Of a DNA stretch of 64,000 nucleotides, positions 35,893 to 44,740 are shown in pieces. The position numbers were made by a program, and so were the translations under genes. The DNA is from Nitrosopumilus sp. Nsub. GTDB taxonomy: Archaea; Thermoproteota; Nitrososphaeria; Nitrososphaerales; Nitrosopumilaceae. Each line of letters opens with the position of its first letter. The stretch's first letter is position 1. Location: contig NZ_LQMW01000009.1 in the NCBI RefSeq assembly GCF_001541925.1, positions 1 through 64,000 of the forward strand, in the 5' to 3' direction. Below the pieces are notes generated by a model. The model was not told the origin of the DNA and made no database searches. It worked only from the letters and a program-made list of their open reading frames with translations.

Positions 35893-35896
35893 AAAA

Positions 35897-37267
35897 ATGT
35901 CAGACATTAATGAACTTCGGAATGAAATGGATGCAGTAACATTAGAAATGATCAATTTACTGAAAACTAGAACAGATATTGCAAAACAAATTGGAGAAGT
36001 CAAAAAAAGTATTGGAAAAGGAATTGCAGATGAAGAACGTGAAGAGAATTTACGTAAAAAAATTATGAAAGTCACTCAAGAAATAGGATTAGATGAGACA
36101 TTAGCAGCAAAATTTTTGAATTTCTTATTAAATGAATCAATCAAAGTTCAATCAAAAAATAAGCAAACACATCTTTCAATATTTTTAAAAGCAAAATCAT
36201 TAGAACAAGAAGGGAAAAAAATTGTCCATATGGAAGTAGGAGAACCAGATTTTACTCCTCCAGAAATTGTCAAAAAATCATTATCAGAAGTTTTTGATGA
36301 AGGATTTATGAAATATGGTCAAGCACGAGGGATGCCAAAATTCAGAGAAGCACTTGCAAAATATGTTTCACAAAAGTTCAATGCAGAAATAACACAAGAA
36401 AACATCATTGTTAGCCCAGGTGCAAGATTTTCAATTTTTTCAGCAATCACCACATTACTAAATCCAGGCGATGAAATGATTGTAATAGAACCAGCATGGC
36501 CAGCATACAAAGATTGTGCATTAAATTCAGGAATTAAAATTAGAACAATTAATACAACATTAGAGAAAAAATGGGAACCTTCAATCGAAGAAATAAAAAA
36601 TACAATTAATTCAAATACAAAAATGATTGTTCTCAATTATCCAAATAATCCAACAGGAAAAATATTACCAGAAAAATTGCAAGATGCCATCATAGACTTA
36701 GCAAAAGAAAATAACCTCTATGTTTTAAGTGATGAAATTTATTCGCAATATGCAAAAACTAATTGGAAAAGCATTCTGAGTTACAATTATGAAAAAAGCA
36801 TAATTACACAATCATTTTCCAAATCACATGCAATGACAGGTTTCAGGATTGGTTATGCAATTACATCTAAAGAAATAATAGAAAAAATGGTCAAATTGGA
36901 AGCACTTTGTTTAACAAATGTATCTGAACCAATTCAATATGTTGCCATGAAAGCATTAGAATCAGACACATCAAATAATTCAAAATTAATTCAAAATAGA
37001 TTGGATAAATTATCAGATAAAGCAAAAGAAATGGGACTAGAATTTATGATTCCAGATGGAGCAATGTACATTTTTGCAAAAATTAATCAAAAAGACTTTG
37101 ATGGAGTTGAATTTGCCAATAATTCATTAGAAAAAGGTCTAGCAGTAGCACCAGGAGAGGGTTTTGGCAATTATAAGAATTTTATCAGAATATCAGCATG
37201 TCAAGATGAGAAAACACTAATGGAAGGAATGCATATACTAGGCAATATCATGAGTGAAAAACAGTGA
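35897..37267 (+). CDS. Chorismate mutase-aminotransferase fusion
   Basis: The 456-residue protein joins an AroQ-type chorismate mutase (about residues 1-85, with LRNEMDAVTLEMINLLKTR and later K-rich helices) to a class I PLP aminotransferase (about 95-456). The aminotransferase has NYPNNPTG and the PLP lysine at Lys309 in SFSKSHAMTGFRIGY. It would rearrange chorismate to prephenate and transaminate prephenate or an aryl-pyruvate. The ATG at 35897 avoids a longer overlap with aroC. Confidence 0.9.
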   Translation: MSDINELRNEMDAVTLEMINLLKTRTDIAKQIGEVKKSIGKGIADEEREENLRKKIMKVTQEIGLDETLAAKFLNFLLNESIKVQSKNKQTHLSIFLKAKSLEQEGKKIVHMEVGEPDFTPPEIVKKSLSEVFDEGFMKYGQARGMPKFREALAKYVSQKFNAEITQENIIVSPGARFSIFSAITTLLNPGDEMIVIEPAWPAYKDCALNSGIKIRTINTTLEKKWEPSIEEIKNTINSNTKMIVLNYPNNPTGKILPEKLQDAIIDLAKENNLYVLSDEIYSQYAKTNWKSILSYNYEKSIITQSFSKSHAMTGFRIGYAITSKEIIEKMVKLEALCLTNVSEPIQYVAMKALESDTSNNSKLIQNRLDKLSDKAKEMGLEFMIPDGAMYIFAKINQKDFDGVEFANNSLEKGLAVAPGEGFGNYKNFIRISACQDEKTLMEGMHILGNIMSEKQ

Positions 37268-38115
37268 AAAAATTAACAGTAATTGGTGCAGGAGGGCAAA
37301 TGGGCCGATGGTTTACAAAGTATTTTGCAGATTCAGATTTTGAGGTTACAGGATTTGATACTGAAACTAAAAGTTTTGGTAAAAATGTATTAGTTTCAGA
37401 ATCATTAGTAGGCGCAATTCTAAAAACAGATTACGTAGTATTATGTACACCAACTAGAAGAACACCAGAAATTATCAGATTAATTGCAAAAGAAATGAAA
37501 AAAGGAACATATCTAATTGAAATTTCGTCAGAGAAATCAAAAGTTGTTTCATCATTATCAAAAATGCCAGATAAAATCAATCCAATTTGTATTCATCCTA
37601 TGTTTGGTCCAGGAATTAAAACTATAAAGAATCAAAATATTATTTCAGTTCCAATTAAGGATGCAAAAAAAGAATTAACTGTAGCTAAAACATTATTTGA
37701 AGGAGCAAATTTTGTAACAATAGATGCAATTGAACATGATAAAAAAATTGCAGTGATTTTAGGATTAACACATCTTATGAATTTAGTTTTTGCAAATATA
37801 ATTTCCAAAGATGAAAAAATGTTATTGACAGAAAAAATGTCTGGTACTACATTTAGAGTACAAAAAACATTAGCAGAAAGCATCATGACAGAAACTCCAG
37901 AATTAATTGAAACAATTATTGCAAATCCAGAAATTAGAAGAGTAGCTGAAGAATTATGGAAAGATATAGGTAGATTACTTACATCAGTTCAAGAATCAAA
38001 AACAGAAGAAGTAATAGAATATATTAAAAATTGTCAAGAGAGACTTTCAAAACATACTGACCTTGATGAGTCATATAAGAAACTCTCAAAGATGGTCAAA
38101 TCTGTTGAAAAATAA
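37264..38115 (+). CDS. tyrA: Prephenate dehydrogenase
   Basis: The 283-residue enzyme starts at GTG overlapping the previous stop (GTGA). A Rossmann start VIGAGGQMGRWFTKYF is followed by VVLCTPTRRTPEII and the family segment CIHPMFGPG with a conserved histidine (about residue 117). It would oxidise prephenate to 4-hydroxyphenylpyruvate, or arogenate to tyrosine, depending on specificity. It completes the local tyrosine branch. Confidence 0.9.
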   Translation: MKKLTVIGAGGQMGRWFTKYFADSDFEVTGFDTETKSFGKNVLVSESLVGAILKTDYVVLCTPTRRTPEIIRLIAKEMKKGTYLIEISSEKSKVVSSLSKMPDKINPICIHPMFGPGIKTIKNQNIISVPIKDAKKELTVAKTLFEGANFVTIDAIEHDKKIAVILGLTHLMNLVFANIISKDEKMLLTEKMSGTTFRVQKTLAESIMTETPELIETIIANPEIRRVAEELWKDIGRLLTSVQESKTEEVIEYIKNCQERLSKHTDLDESYKKLSKMVKSVEK

Positions 38116-38118
38116 GGA

Positions 38119-38523
38119 ATGCGTTCAACACGAATAGTTACATCTTTTTTAAAAAAGTCTGATCAAATTTTAATTCTAAAAAGAAGTCAAAAAGTAAGAT
38201 CAATGAAAGGCCTATGGTCAGGAGTTAGCGGTATGATTGAAAATAATGAAGTCCCACTAGATAGAGCAAAAATTGAAATTTTTGAAGAAGTAGGAATGAA
38301 AGAAAATAAAATCATCCTCATCAAAGAATCAGAAAAAATAATAATTTCTTCCCCACAATACAAAAATCACGAATGGGAAATTTTTCCATTTTTATTTGAA
38401 ACAGAAAAAGAAAAAATTAAACTAAATTGGGAAAATTCAGATTTTAAATGGATTTTGCCTAAAGAATTAAAGAATTATGAAACAGTTCCTAGTCTTGAAA
38501 AAATATTACTCAATTTGCTTTAA
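38119..38523 (+). CDS. Nudix hydrolase
   Basis: The 134-residue protein carries a Nudix box, GMIENNEVPLDRAKIEIFEEVGM, written here only in outline: Gly, Glu, then EEVG with the metal-binding glutamates. The usual Arg of the box is replaced by isoleucine. It would hydrolyse a nucleoside diphosphate linked to another moiety, such as a damaged nucleotide. Its 3' end overlaps thiC by 18 bases on the opposite strand. Confidence 0.85.
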   Translation: MRSTRIVTSFLKKSDQILILKRSQKVRSMKGLWSGVSGMIENNEVPLDRAKIEIFEEVGMKENKIILIKESEKIIISSPQYKNHEWEIFPFLFETEKEKIKLNWENSDFKWILPKELKNYETVPSLEKILLNLL

Positions 38524-39834
38524 ATTTTCATTTTCTTTTTCATATTTTTTTTGTTGAGGCAACATCATGTAAACACATGCACCACCACACATAGTACAAG
38601 GCACATTATTTCCAGGATGTTGACCAGTTCTGCCATGGATTTTTGCGGCTTCCTCTGGATCAATAGATAAAGCAAGTTGTTTTTCCCAATCTAATGTTCG
38701 TCTAGCTTCAGTCATTTCCATATCCCATTTAATGGCTTTATCTCGCATTTTTACAAGATCACCAGCATGAGCTGCAATTCGGTATGCAATCAATCCAGAT
38801 TTTACTTCTTCAGCATTTGGTAATGCCAAATGTTCAGAAGGAGTAAGATAACACAATAAATCTACACCTTCACTTGCTGAAACTGCTGCACCAATTGCAC
38901 TTGCTATATGATCATGTCCAGACGCAATATCAGTAACTAAAGGACCAAGAACATAGTAAGGGACATCACCAATAAGAGATTTTGCCAATTTAACATTTGC
39001 AGCAACTTCATTCAATGGAACATGTCCTGGTCCTTCAACCATGACCTGAACATCATTTTCATGTGCTCTTTTTGTTAATTGAGAAATATTGATCATTTCT
39101 TGTACTTGTAATTCATCATGAGAATCCAATATAGAGCCAGGTCTTAGTGCATCACCAAGACTGAAAGTAACATCATATTTTTTGGCAATTTCCAGTAGAT
39201 AGTCGTAATGAGTCAAGTAAGGATTTTCTTTATCATGTTTTAACATCCATGCAGCAGTAATTGTTCCACCCTTACTTACAACTCCACCATATCTTTGAAC
39301 TTTCAGAATTCTTTTAGCAATATCTTTTGTTATTCCACAATGAATTGTGGTATAATCGACTCCATCTTTAGCATTATTTTCAAAAGCATTAAGATAATCA
39401 TCTTCAGTTAAATTAAGAGGATTTTTATGAACTTCAACGCCGTAATTATATGCCTCATAAATTGGAACAGTTCCAAAAGTAATAGGTGCAACATCTAAAA
39501 GGGAACGTCTAATTTCTTTTACATCTCCACCATCACTAAGATCCATCATAGTATCAGCATGATATTTTATGGCAACTTTGGCTTTTTCAATTTCTTCATC
39601 CAAATTTACATTTAGAGTAGAAGTTCCAATATTGACATTGACTTTAGTTTTCATTCCTTTACCAATTCCAACATTATGGATTTTTTGAGGCCGAACATTG
39701 TTACTTGGAATAATAATTGAACCTCTAGCAATTTTTGGAATCAACCAGTCAAGTGAAACATCTTCATCTTTTGCAACTTGTTTCATTTCATCAGTTGCAA
39801 TTCCACGACGTGCAGAAGTCATTTGAGTTGCCAT
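38506..39834 (-). CDS. thiC: Phosphomethylpyrimidine synthase ThiC
   Basis: The 442-residue radical SAM enzyme makes hydroxymethylpyrimidine phosphate from aminoimidazole ribotide for thiamine. It shows the family segments FTHCG-like ITKDIAKRIL, VEGPGHVPLNEV, and a C-terminal iron-sulphur site CTMCGGAC. The spacing here is Cys-x2-Cys-x3-Cys. No TPP riboswitch is visible in the 126-base leader region 39835-39960. The fused thiD-thiN gene lies 0.7 kb away on the other strand. Confidence 0.95.
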   Translation of the reverse strand: MATQMTSARRGIATDEMKQVAKDEDVSLDWLIPKIARGSIIIPSNNVRPQKIHNVGIGKGMKTKVNVNIGTSTLNVNLDEEIEKAKVAIKYHADTMMDLSDGGDVKEIRRSLLDVAPITFGTVPIYEAYNYGVEVHKNPLNLTEDDYLNAFENNAKDGVDYTTIHCGITKDIAKRILKVQRYGGVVSKGGTITAAWMLKHDKENPYLTHYDYLLEIAKKYDVTFSLGDALRPGSILDSHDELQVQEMINISQLTKRAHENDVQVMVEGPGHVPLNEVAANVKLAKSLIGDVPYYVLGPLVTDIASGHDHIASAIGAAVSASEGVDLLCYLTPSEHLALPNAEEVKSGLIAYRIAAHAGDLVKMRDKAIKWDMEMTEARRTLDWEKQLALSIDPEEAAKIHGRTGQHPGNNVPCTMCGGACVYMMLPQQKKYEKENENLKQIE

Positions 39835-39960
39835 GTATCAATCTAGTTTTTACCTGATTTAAACAATCGTGAGAAAAAGAGATTATTTTGATCGTATTAT
39901 GGGTTAGCATCATATTAATAAAAATTTCATGTTTAAATTCAAAATACACCTAATAATTTT

Positions 39961-40059
39961 ATGAAAATGATTAGAGAGTGCATGTATTGTGGAAAAGAAT
40001 TTCACAGTATGAGAGATGAATTTTGCTCATTCGAATGTGTTACGCAATCCACATCATAA
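39961..40059 (+). CDS. 32-residue zinc-finger-like peptide
   Basis: ATG at 39961 to TAA at 40057-40059 encodes MKMIRECMYCGKEFHSMRDE, then FCSFEC and a short tail. The Cys-x2-Cys and Cys-x3-Cys pairs about 12 residues apart would hold one zinc. A TATA-like TAATAATTTT lies just upstream but too close to be placed with certainty. Function unknown; it is a small gene easily missed in annotation. Confidence 0.55.
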   Translation: MKMIRECMYCGKEFHSMRDEFCSFECVTQSTS

Positions 40060-40284
40060 TCAGAATAAATTCAAATTCTTTTCTATAATTGATTTTTCAT
40101 CTCGTATTTGATGAATTCTTTGCATAATAGGCTCAATTATGCGTTCCAAATCACTGGAATTGGAAAAATTTTGTCGAATTTCAAGAATTCGTTGAATTAA
40201 TTCAATTTCAGCAGAAATCAAAGATTTGTAATCATCAAATTGTTGTAGAGTTGATTGTGAAAGGTTTTTTTCTGAATCAGTCAT
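40060..40284 (-). CDS. Small helical protein
   Basis: With ATG at 40284 the protein has 74 residues, mostly long charged helices (FDDYKSLISAEIELIQRI and IEPIMQRIHQIRDEKS). No domain is recognised. The start overlaps the stop of the upstream zinc-ribbon gene by four bases (ATGA), implying coupling. An in-frame upstream ATG at 40299 is less likely. It ends exactly where the small zinc-finger gene ends on the other strand. Confidence 0.6.
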   Translation of the reverse strand: MTDSEKNLSQSTLQQFDDYKSLISAEIELIQRILEIRQNFSNSSDLERIIEPIMQRIHQIRDEKSIIEKNLNLF

Positions 40285-40472
40285 CTTGGTGGACTCCAAC
40301 TTTCTTCTATTTCATCATCAATATTGTGAGAAACAAAATATTTTTTTCCACATTTAAAACACTGCCAAAGAAATTTTCCGTTATTTTTTTCCTGATATTG
40401 CATAGGAAGTAAGCAATTTGTACACTGTAATTGATCTGGAATACGATCATCAACCATTGGAATTTTACTCAT
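40281..40472 (-). CDS. Zinc-ribbon protein
   Basis: The 63-residue protein has a Cys pair CTNC near residue 17 and another CFKC near residue 38, the four-cysteine ribbon pattern, within a compact fold followed by an acidic tail ending WSPPR. It may act in transcription or as a small nucleic-acid-binding adaptor. It is translationally coupled to the downstream helical protein. Confidence 0.7.
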   Translation of the reverse strand: MSKIPMVDDRIPDQLQCTNCLLPMQYQEKNNGKFLWQCFKCGKKYFVSHNIDDEIEESWSPPR

Positions 40473-40572
40473 ATAATAAAAAAATTATTCAAGTATAAAA
40501 TAGATAAGTTGATTTAAAATCAAAAATTATTCATAGAGAAAAATAGATTAGTGTTAAAAATTAGTAAATGAT

Positions 40573-41874
40573 GTGAATTTATTATCAATAGGAGGTTCAG
40601 ATCCATCATCAGGGGCAGGAATTCAAAGCGATGTCAAAATATTTACAAAATTTAATGTTCAATGCTTGACAGCTATTACAGCAATTACAAGTCAAAATAC
40701 TTCAAATTTTGGAAAGATAGAACCAGTAACAAAAAAAATTTTAGAAAATCAATTAGAGTCATTAATTTCAGATTTCAAAATTGATGGGATAAAAATCGGA
40801 ATGGTGTACAATTCAGAAATTATAAAAACGATTTACCAATATTTCAAAAAATTAGATATTCCAATTGTTGTTGATCCTGTAATAAAATCAACAACAGGGG
40901 GAATGTTAATTGAAAAATCATCAATAATTGATTTTAAAAAATACATTATTCCTCTTGCGACAATAATTACACCAAACAGATTTGAGGCAGAAATCTTAAC
41001 TAAAGCAAAAATTAATTCAAAAAATAAGCCTGAAAAAATTGCAAAAATGATTCAAAAAATGGGAGCAAGAAATGTGATAATAACTGGTTTAGAGGAGAAA
41101 AATAACAAAATTTCAGATTTTGTGTTAGAGGCTAATAAAAAATATTTTCTTAATGATAAAAAAATTTCAAAAATTAATCGTGGTAGTGGATCCATTCATT
41201 CATCTATGGCGCTATATGGGATTATCAAATTCAAAAATATTAAAAAATCATTAGAGTTTGCAAAACAAGTCACTTTAAACTCAATAAAAAATTCAAAGAG
41301 AGTGGGAAAAGGTTTTGAAGTAACAAACTTTGATGAATTAGACAGCAATAGAATTGAATTAACTAAAGCAATTGAGGACTTTACAAAAATAAAAAACATT
41401 TTTGAAAGTATACCAGAATGTCAAACTAATTTTGTTTTTTCAAAACATAAACCAAAATCTATTAAAGAAATACTTGGAATTTCAGGAAGAATTGTAAAAG
41501 CAGGTAAAGAAGTCATAGTAGCAGGAGAGTTAGAATATGGAGGTTCAAAACATGTTGCAACAGCACTATTATCTGTAAATAAAAAATATTCTAAAGTTCA
41601 ATCTGCAATCAATTTAAAATTTAGGGAATCAACAATTTTGAAAATAAAAAAAATGAAATGGAATACATATGATTATGATAGAAGTCAGGAACCAGAAAAC
41701 ATTAAAAAAAATGGATCCACAATAGAATGGGGAATTAAAAATGCTATTAAAAATTCAAAAAAAGCACCGGATGTAATTTTTCATAAAGGGGGTTTTGGAA
41801 AAGAACCAATGATAATATTATTTGGAGAAACTCCAGAAGCAATAATTAAAAAAATACAAAAATTATCAAAATAG
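40573..41874 (+). CDS. thiD: ThiD-ThiN fusion: HMP(-P) kinase and thiamine-phosphate synthase
   Basis: The 433-residue bifunctional protein starts at GTG. The N-terminal kinase (about 1-245) opens with LLSIGGSDPSSGAGIQSD and contains VVDPVIKSTTGG. The C-terminal ThiN domain (about 265-433) includes GGSKHVATALLSV and ends in an ILFGETPEA segment. It phosphorylates HMP phosphate and joins it to the thiazole, replacing ThiE. This fusion is known in archaea. It is near thiC, but divergent and separated by small genes. Confidence 0.9.
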   Translation: MNLLSIGGSDPSSGAGIQSDVKIFTKFNVQCLTAITAITSQNTSNFGKIEPVTKKILENQLESLISDFKIDGIKIGMVYNSEIIKTIYQYFKKLDIPIVVDPVIKSTTGGMLIEKSSIIDFKKYIIPLATIITPNRFEAEILTKAKINSKNKPEKIAKMIQKMGARNVIITGLEEKNNKISDFVLEANKKYFLNDKKISKINRGSGSIHSSMALYGIIKFKNIKKSLEFAKQVTLNSIKNSKRVGKGFEVTNFDELDSNRIELTKAIEDFTKIKNIFESIPECQTNFVFSKHKPKSIKEILGISGRIVKAGKEVIVAGELEYGGSKHVATALLSVNKKYSKVQSAINLKFRESTILKIKKMKWNTYDYDRSQEPENIKKNGSTIEWGIKNAIKNSKKAPDVIFHKGGFGKEPMIILFGETPEAIIKKIQKLSK

Positions 41875-41893
41875 GAATAAATCCATCCTTGAA

Positions 41894-41902
41894 CATAAAT
41901 AC
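41894..41902 (+). promoter_or_regulatory. TATA-like box for the nucleotidyltransferase
   Basis: CATAAATAC is centred 25 bases before the GTG at 41923, supporting a leaderless start there. Confidence 0.45.
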
Positions 41903-41922
41903 TCAAATTTGAAATAACGTTT

Positions 41923-42624
41923 GTGAAAGCAGTTATTCTTGCTGGAGGTCTAGGAACAAGATTAAGACCATTAACCAATGACAAACCCAAACCGATGCTA
42001 CAAGTTGGTGAAAAACCAATTTTAGAGCATCTAATAGAATGGACAAAAAAAGGAGGAATCAAATCAATAGTAATTTGTGTTAGTTACCTCAGAAAATCAA
42101 TTGAAGATTACTTTGGTGATGGAAGCAAATTTGGAGTAACAATTGAATATGCAATTTCAAATAAACCATTAGCTACAGCAGGGCAACTCAAAACTGCAGA
42201 AGAATTTATCGATGACGATTTTGTATGTATGTATGGAGATTCAATTTTTAATTTTAGTTTAAGAAGTATGATCAAACAACATGTTACAAAGAAACCATTT
42301 GTTACAATGGGCTTAAATGAATATAAAACAAATTTACCATACGGTGTAATTGAAACATCTAAAAATGGAAAAGTGGTTAGCTGGAATGAAAAACCAGAAA
42401 TAAAAGCAAATGTAAACATGGGTTGTTACATAATGAATCCAAAGATTTTTGATTTAATTCCAAAGAATAAACCATATGGAATGGATGATGTGATAAAAAA
42501 AGCAATGAAGAAAAAACAATCAGTGAAAAGTTTTGTTACAAAAAAAGGTTTTACAGATATTGGAAATAAAGAATCATACATGCAGGCATGTAAAGAGTAC
42601 GAACAAAAGAGCAAGTTAAAATGA
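41923..42624 (+). CDS. Sugar-phosphate nucleotidyltransferase
   Basis: The 233-residue protein makes a nucleotide sugar from a sugar 1-phosphate. The N-terminal motif AVILAGGLGTRLRPLT-NDKPKPM is typical of the family (GxGxRxxPxT followed by the PKPM lysine), and VCMYGDSIFN contains the metal-binding aspartate. It lacks a C-terminal acetyltransferase half. Linked to a GNA1-like acetyltransferase, it may serve UDP-GlcNAc or similar synthesis; the sugar is uncertain. Confidence 0.9.
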   Translation: MKAVILAGGLGTRLRPLTNDKPKPMLQVGEKPILEHLIEWTKKGGIKSIVICVSYLRKSIEDYFGDGSKFGVTIEYAISNKPLATAGQLKTAEEFIDDDFVCMYGDSIFNFSLRSMIKQHVTKKPFVTMGLNEYKTNLPYGVIETSKNGKVVSWNEKPEIKANVNMGCYIMNPKIFDLIPKNKPYGMDDVIKKAMKKKQSVKSFVTKKGFTDIGNKESYMQACKEYEQKSKLK

Positions 42625-43058
42625 ATCAACCAGTCGTTAGAAAATTACAAGAAGAAGATTTTCAAAAAGGTTTCCTAAATTCATTGGATACATTAAGAGA
42701 AGCTAGTAACATTACCAAAGAGAAAGCATTAGAAATTTTTAATAACATTCAATCAAATCCAAATCACATTATTGTTGTTGCTGAAATGAATAACAGGATT
42801 GTAGGTTCTACAACTCTTCTGATTGAGCCCAAATTCATTCATCAAGGTGGATTTGTAGGACACATAGAGGACGTAGTAGTTAGTAAAGAGTTCCAAGGTC
42901 AAAAAATAGGCGAAAAAATTATCAAATATGTATTAGAAATTGCTGAGAAACAGAATTGTTATAAAACAATTCTAAATTGTTCAGATGAAGTTAAACAATT
43001 TTATGAAAAAATAGGTTTCAAATATCATTCAAATGAATTTAGATTTGAACACAACTAA
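42621..43058 (+). CDS. GNAT acetyltransferase resembling glucosamine 6-phosphate N-acetyltransferase
   Basis: The 145-residue protein overlaps the previous stop by four bases (ATGA). HIEDVVVSKEFQGQKIGEKI and YKTILNCSDEV-FYEKIGF match eukaryotic-type GNA1 proteins. It would transfer acetyl from acetyl-CoA to glucosamine 6-phosphate, which fits the neighbouring nucleotidyltransferase. Generic GNAT function is certain; the GNA1 substrate is inferred from these motifs and context. Confidence 0.8.
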   Translation: MNQPVVRKLQEEDFQKGFLNSLDTLREASNITKEKALEIFNNIQSNPNHIIVVAEMNNRIVGSTTLLIEPKFIHQGGFVGHIEDVVVSKEFQGQKIGEKIIKYVLEIAEKQNCYKTILNCSDEVKQFYEKIGFKYHSNEFRFEHN

Positions 43059-43498
43059 AAATATTCTTTCGTTGGACGTTTTTTACGTTTCAGAATCAAA
43101 GATGCACCAACAGCCATTACAGGAGCAGATAAGATTATGAATAAGATTGGCAGATATTGAACTGCATCTGTTAAATAAATTTCTGGAACAGAGTCAACCC
43201 AAGAAAAAACTACAAGATTACCGGCAAGTAAAACAATACCTCCAACAATAATTAAACCACCAATTTGTTTTGAACCATAATTCCTTGACATAATGTAAGC
43301 AACTGCAGCTAAAATTCCAGCCGGTGCAACACCAATGGAAACAAATTGAATTAGTTTTGGATCAGGAGCAAATCCTTGTGCAATAACAGCATCTTCAGGA
43401 ACTGTCAACATAAAATAATAAACAGAGATCAATTCACCAGCAAACATTGCAAAAAGAGCGACACTAATTACTGCAAGCCATTTTTCAACATTCCCCAT
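43055..43498 (-). CDS. Four-span membrane protein, unknown
   Basis: The 147-residue protein has four hydrophobic segments (about 5-30, 47-68, 75-98 and 111-135) and a basic C-terminus (KRKKRPTKEYF). No family motif is seen. It converges with the GNAT gene with a four-base overlap and stands alone on this strand between two unrelated genes. Function unknown. Confidence 0.65.
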   Translation of the reverse strand: MGNVEKWLAVISVALFAMFAGELISVYYFMLTVPEDAVIAQGFAPDPKLIQFVSIGVAPAGILAAVAYIMSRNYGSKQIGGLIIVGGIVLLAGNLVVFSWVDSVPEIYLTDAVQYLPILFIILSAPVMAVGASLILKRKKRPTKEYF

Positions 43499-43539
43499 TA
43501 GCAGAAGTAAATAGAGTTGATAAATAAACCATTCAGAAA

Positions 43540-44553
43540 TTAAAGGATTCCAACAAGGTTAGCTAGTTCTTTCCTACAAGCTATTCCAAGTTTTTCAGCA
43601 GCATCTTCAGGCGATACATCATTCAAAAATATTCCATAACCACGTTCTAACCCAGACCAGGGTTTAGTTATTGGATAAATTTCAATGTGCCAATGAATTT
43701 GTCTAGTATTTTTCTTTTCAGGCGAAAGGTGAAAAACCAGATTATATGAAACATTTTTGATAGTTTTTGTCAGACCACCTAAAGTGGCTCTCAAAATTAG
43801 GGACAAATCATTAATTTCTTTTTGAGTGATTTTTGAGAAACTAGTTGTGTGTTTTTTAGGGGCAATCCAAAATTCATACGGATATGATGGAGCCCAAGGG
43901 GAAAAAGCAATGAATCCATCAGTTTGAAGTATTTGTCTAGGTCCGCTCAATTCCTCATTAATCGTTTGACACATATGACATACTCCTTTTTCATTCAAGA
44001 TTTTATGAGAAGCTTCTGCCTCTGCATCAATTACAGGAGGGATAGTAGAAAGAGTTAGAATATTCAAGTGAGGGTGAGGGTTAGTACTACCTGCCAACTC
44101 ACCATTATCACCATAAATTGAGACGTAAGTGACACCCTTTTGAGTATAAAGCCATCGTAATCTATCTTGAACAACAACTAAAACATTTGACCATTGTTCT
44201 GGAGTAATTGTAGAAAAAGTATCTTTAGTGTTTGGAGAAGCTACAATGACATAATGATATCCATAATTGGGTTCACTGTAAAATGGTTTTTCACTGTAAG
44301 AGTTTTCTGTTTCAACTGAAACCACAGGATTTTTACTTTCAAAAACACGTATAGACCAACCTTCAACAAAATCATCTTCACTGTCTTGAAGACGTTGTAA
44401 CATTCCATCTTTTTCAACAAGAGATAAAACCGAAGGATTGGTAAGAGATTCATTTCCAGGTGCAAAAGGATTTTTTTTACCGTCTACAGATTTATTATTT
44501 TTTGAAACAATCATAAATCTTTCAGAAACATAATCCTTGCGCATATCACCCAT
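43540..44553 (-). CDS. GalT-like hexose-1-phosphate uridylyl/nucleotidyltransferase
   Basis: The 337-residue protein has the HIT/GalT layout. The catalytic motif is STNPHPHLN: His160-Pro161-His162-Leu-Asn164, where the usual GalT glutamine of HPHxQ is asparagine. A zinc site CHMC is at 192-195, and HWHIEIYPI lies near residue 273. It would transfer a nucleotide between hexose 1-phosphates, or act as an ADP/phosphorylase-like relative. The ATG at 44544 is an alternative start. Confidence 0.8.
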   Translation of the reverse strand: MGDMRKDYVSERFMIVSKNNKSVDGKKNPFAPGNESLTNPSVLSLVEKDGMLQRLQDSEDDFVEGWSIRVFESKNPVVSVETENSYSEKPFYSEPNYGYHYVIVASPNTKDTFSTITPEQWSNVLVVVQDRLRWLYTQKGVTYVSIYGDNGELAGSTNPHPHLNILTLSTIPPVIDAEAEASHKILNEKGVCHMCQTINEELSGPRQILQTDGFIAFSPWAPSYPYEFWIAPKKHTTSFSKITQKEINDLSLILRATLGGLTKTIKNVSYNLVFHLSPEKKNTRQIHWHIEIYPITKPWSGLERGYGIFLNDVSPEDAAEKLGIACRKELANLVGIL

Positions 44554-44740
44554 AATTGTTATTGAAAGTAACTGTATGTTAAAATGTTTACTGAAAATAA
44601 AATAAAATTATTTCAAATCTGAAAAAATAATTTTTGTTTTAGGATAACTGATTTTCCAAAACACTAGAATAAATTACTGATCGCAAAAGGCATTGCAAGA
44701 TTTAAAACAGAGATCAAAGAATCCAACAATCAGAGTTCAA

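Noticed and set aside
39835-39960. A TPP riboswitch before thiC
   Set aside because: No TPP aptamer motifs (CTGAGA-type) are visible in the leader.
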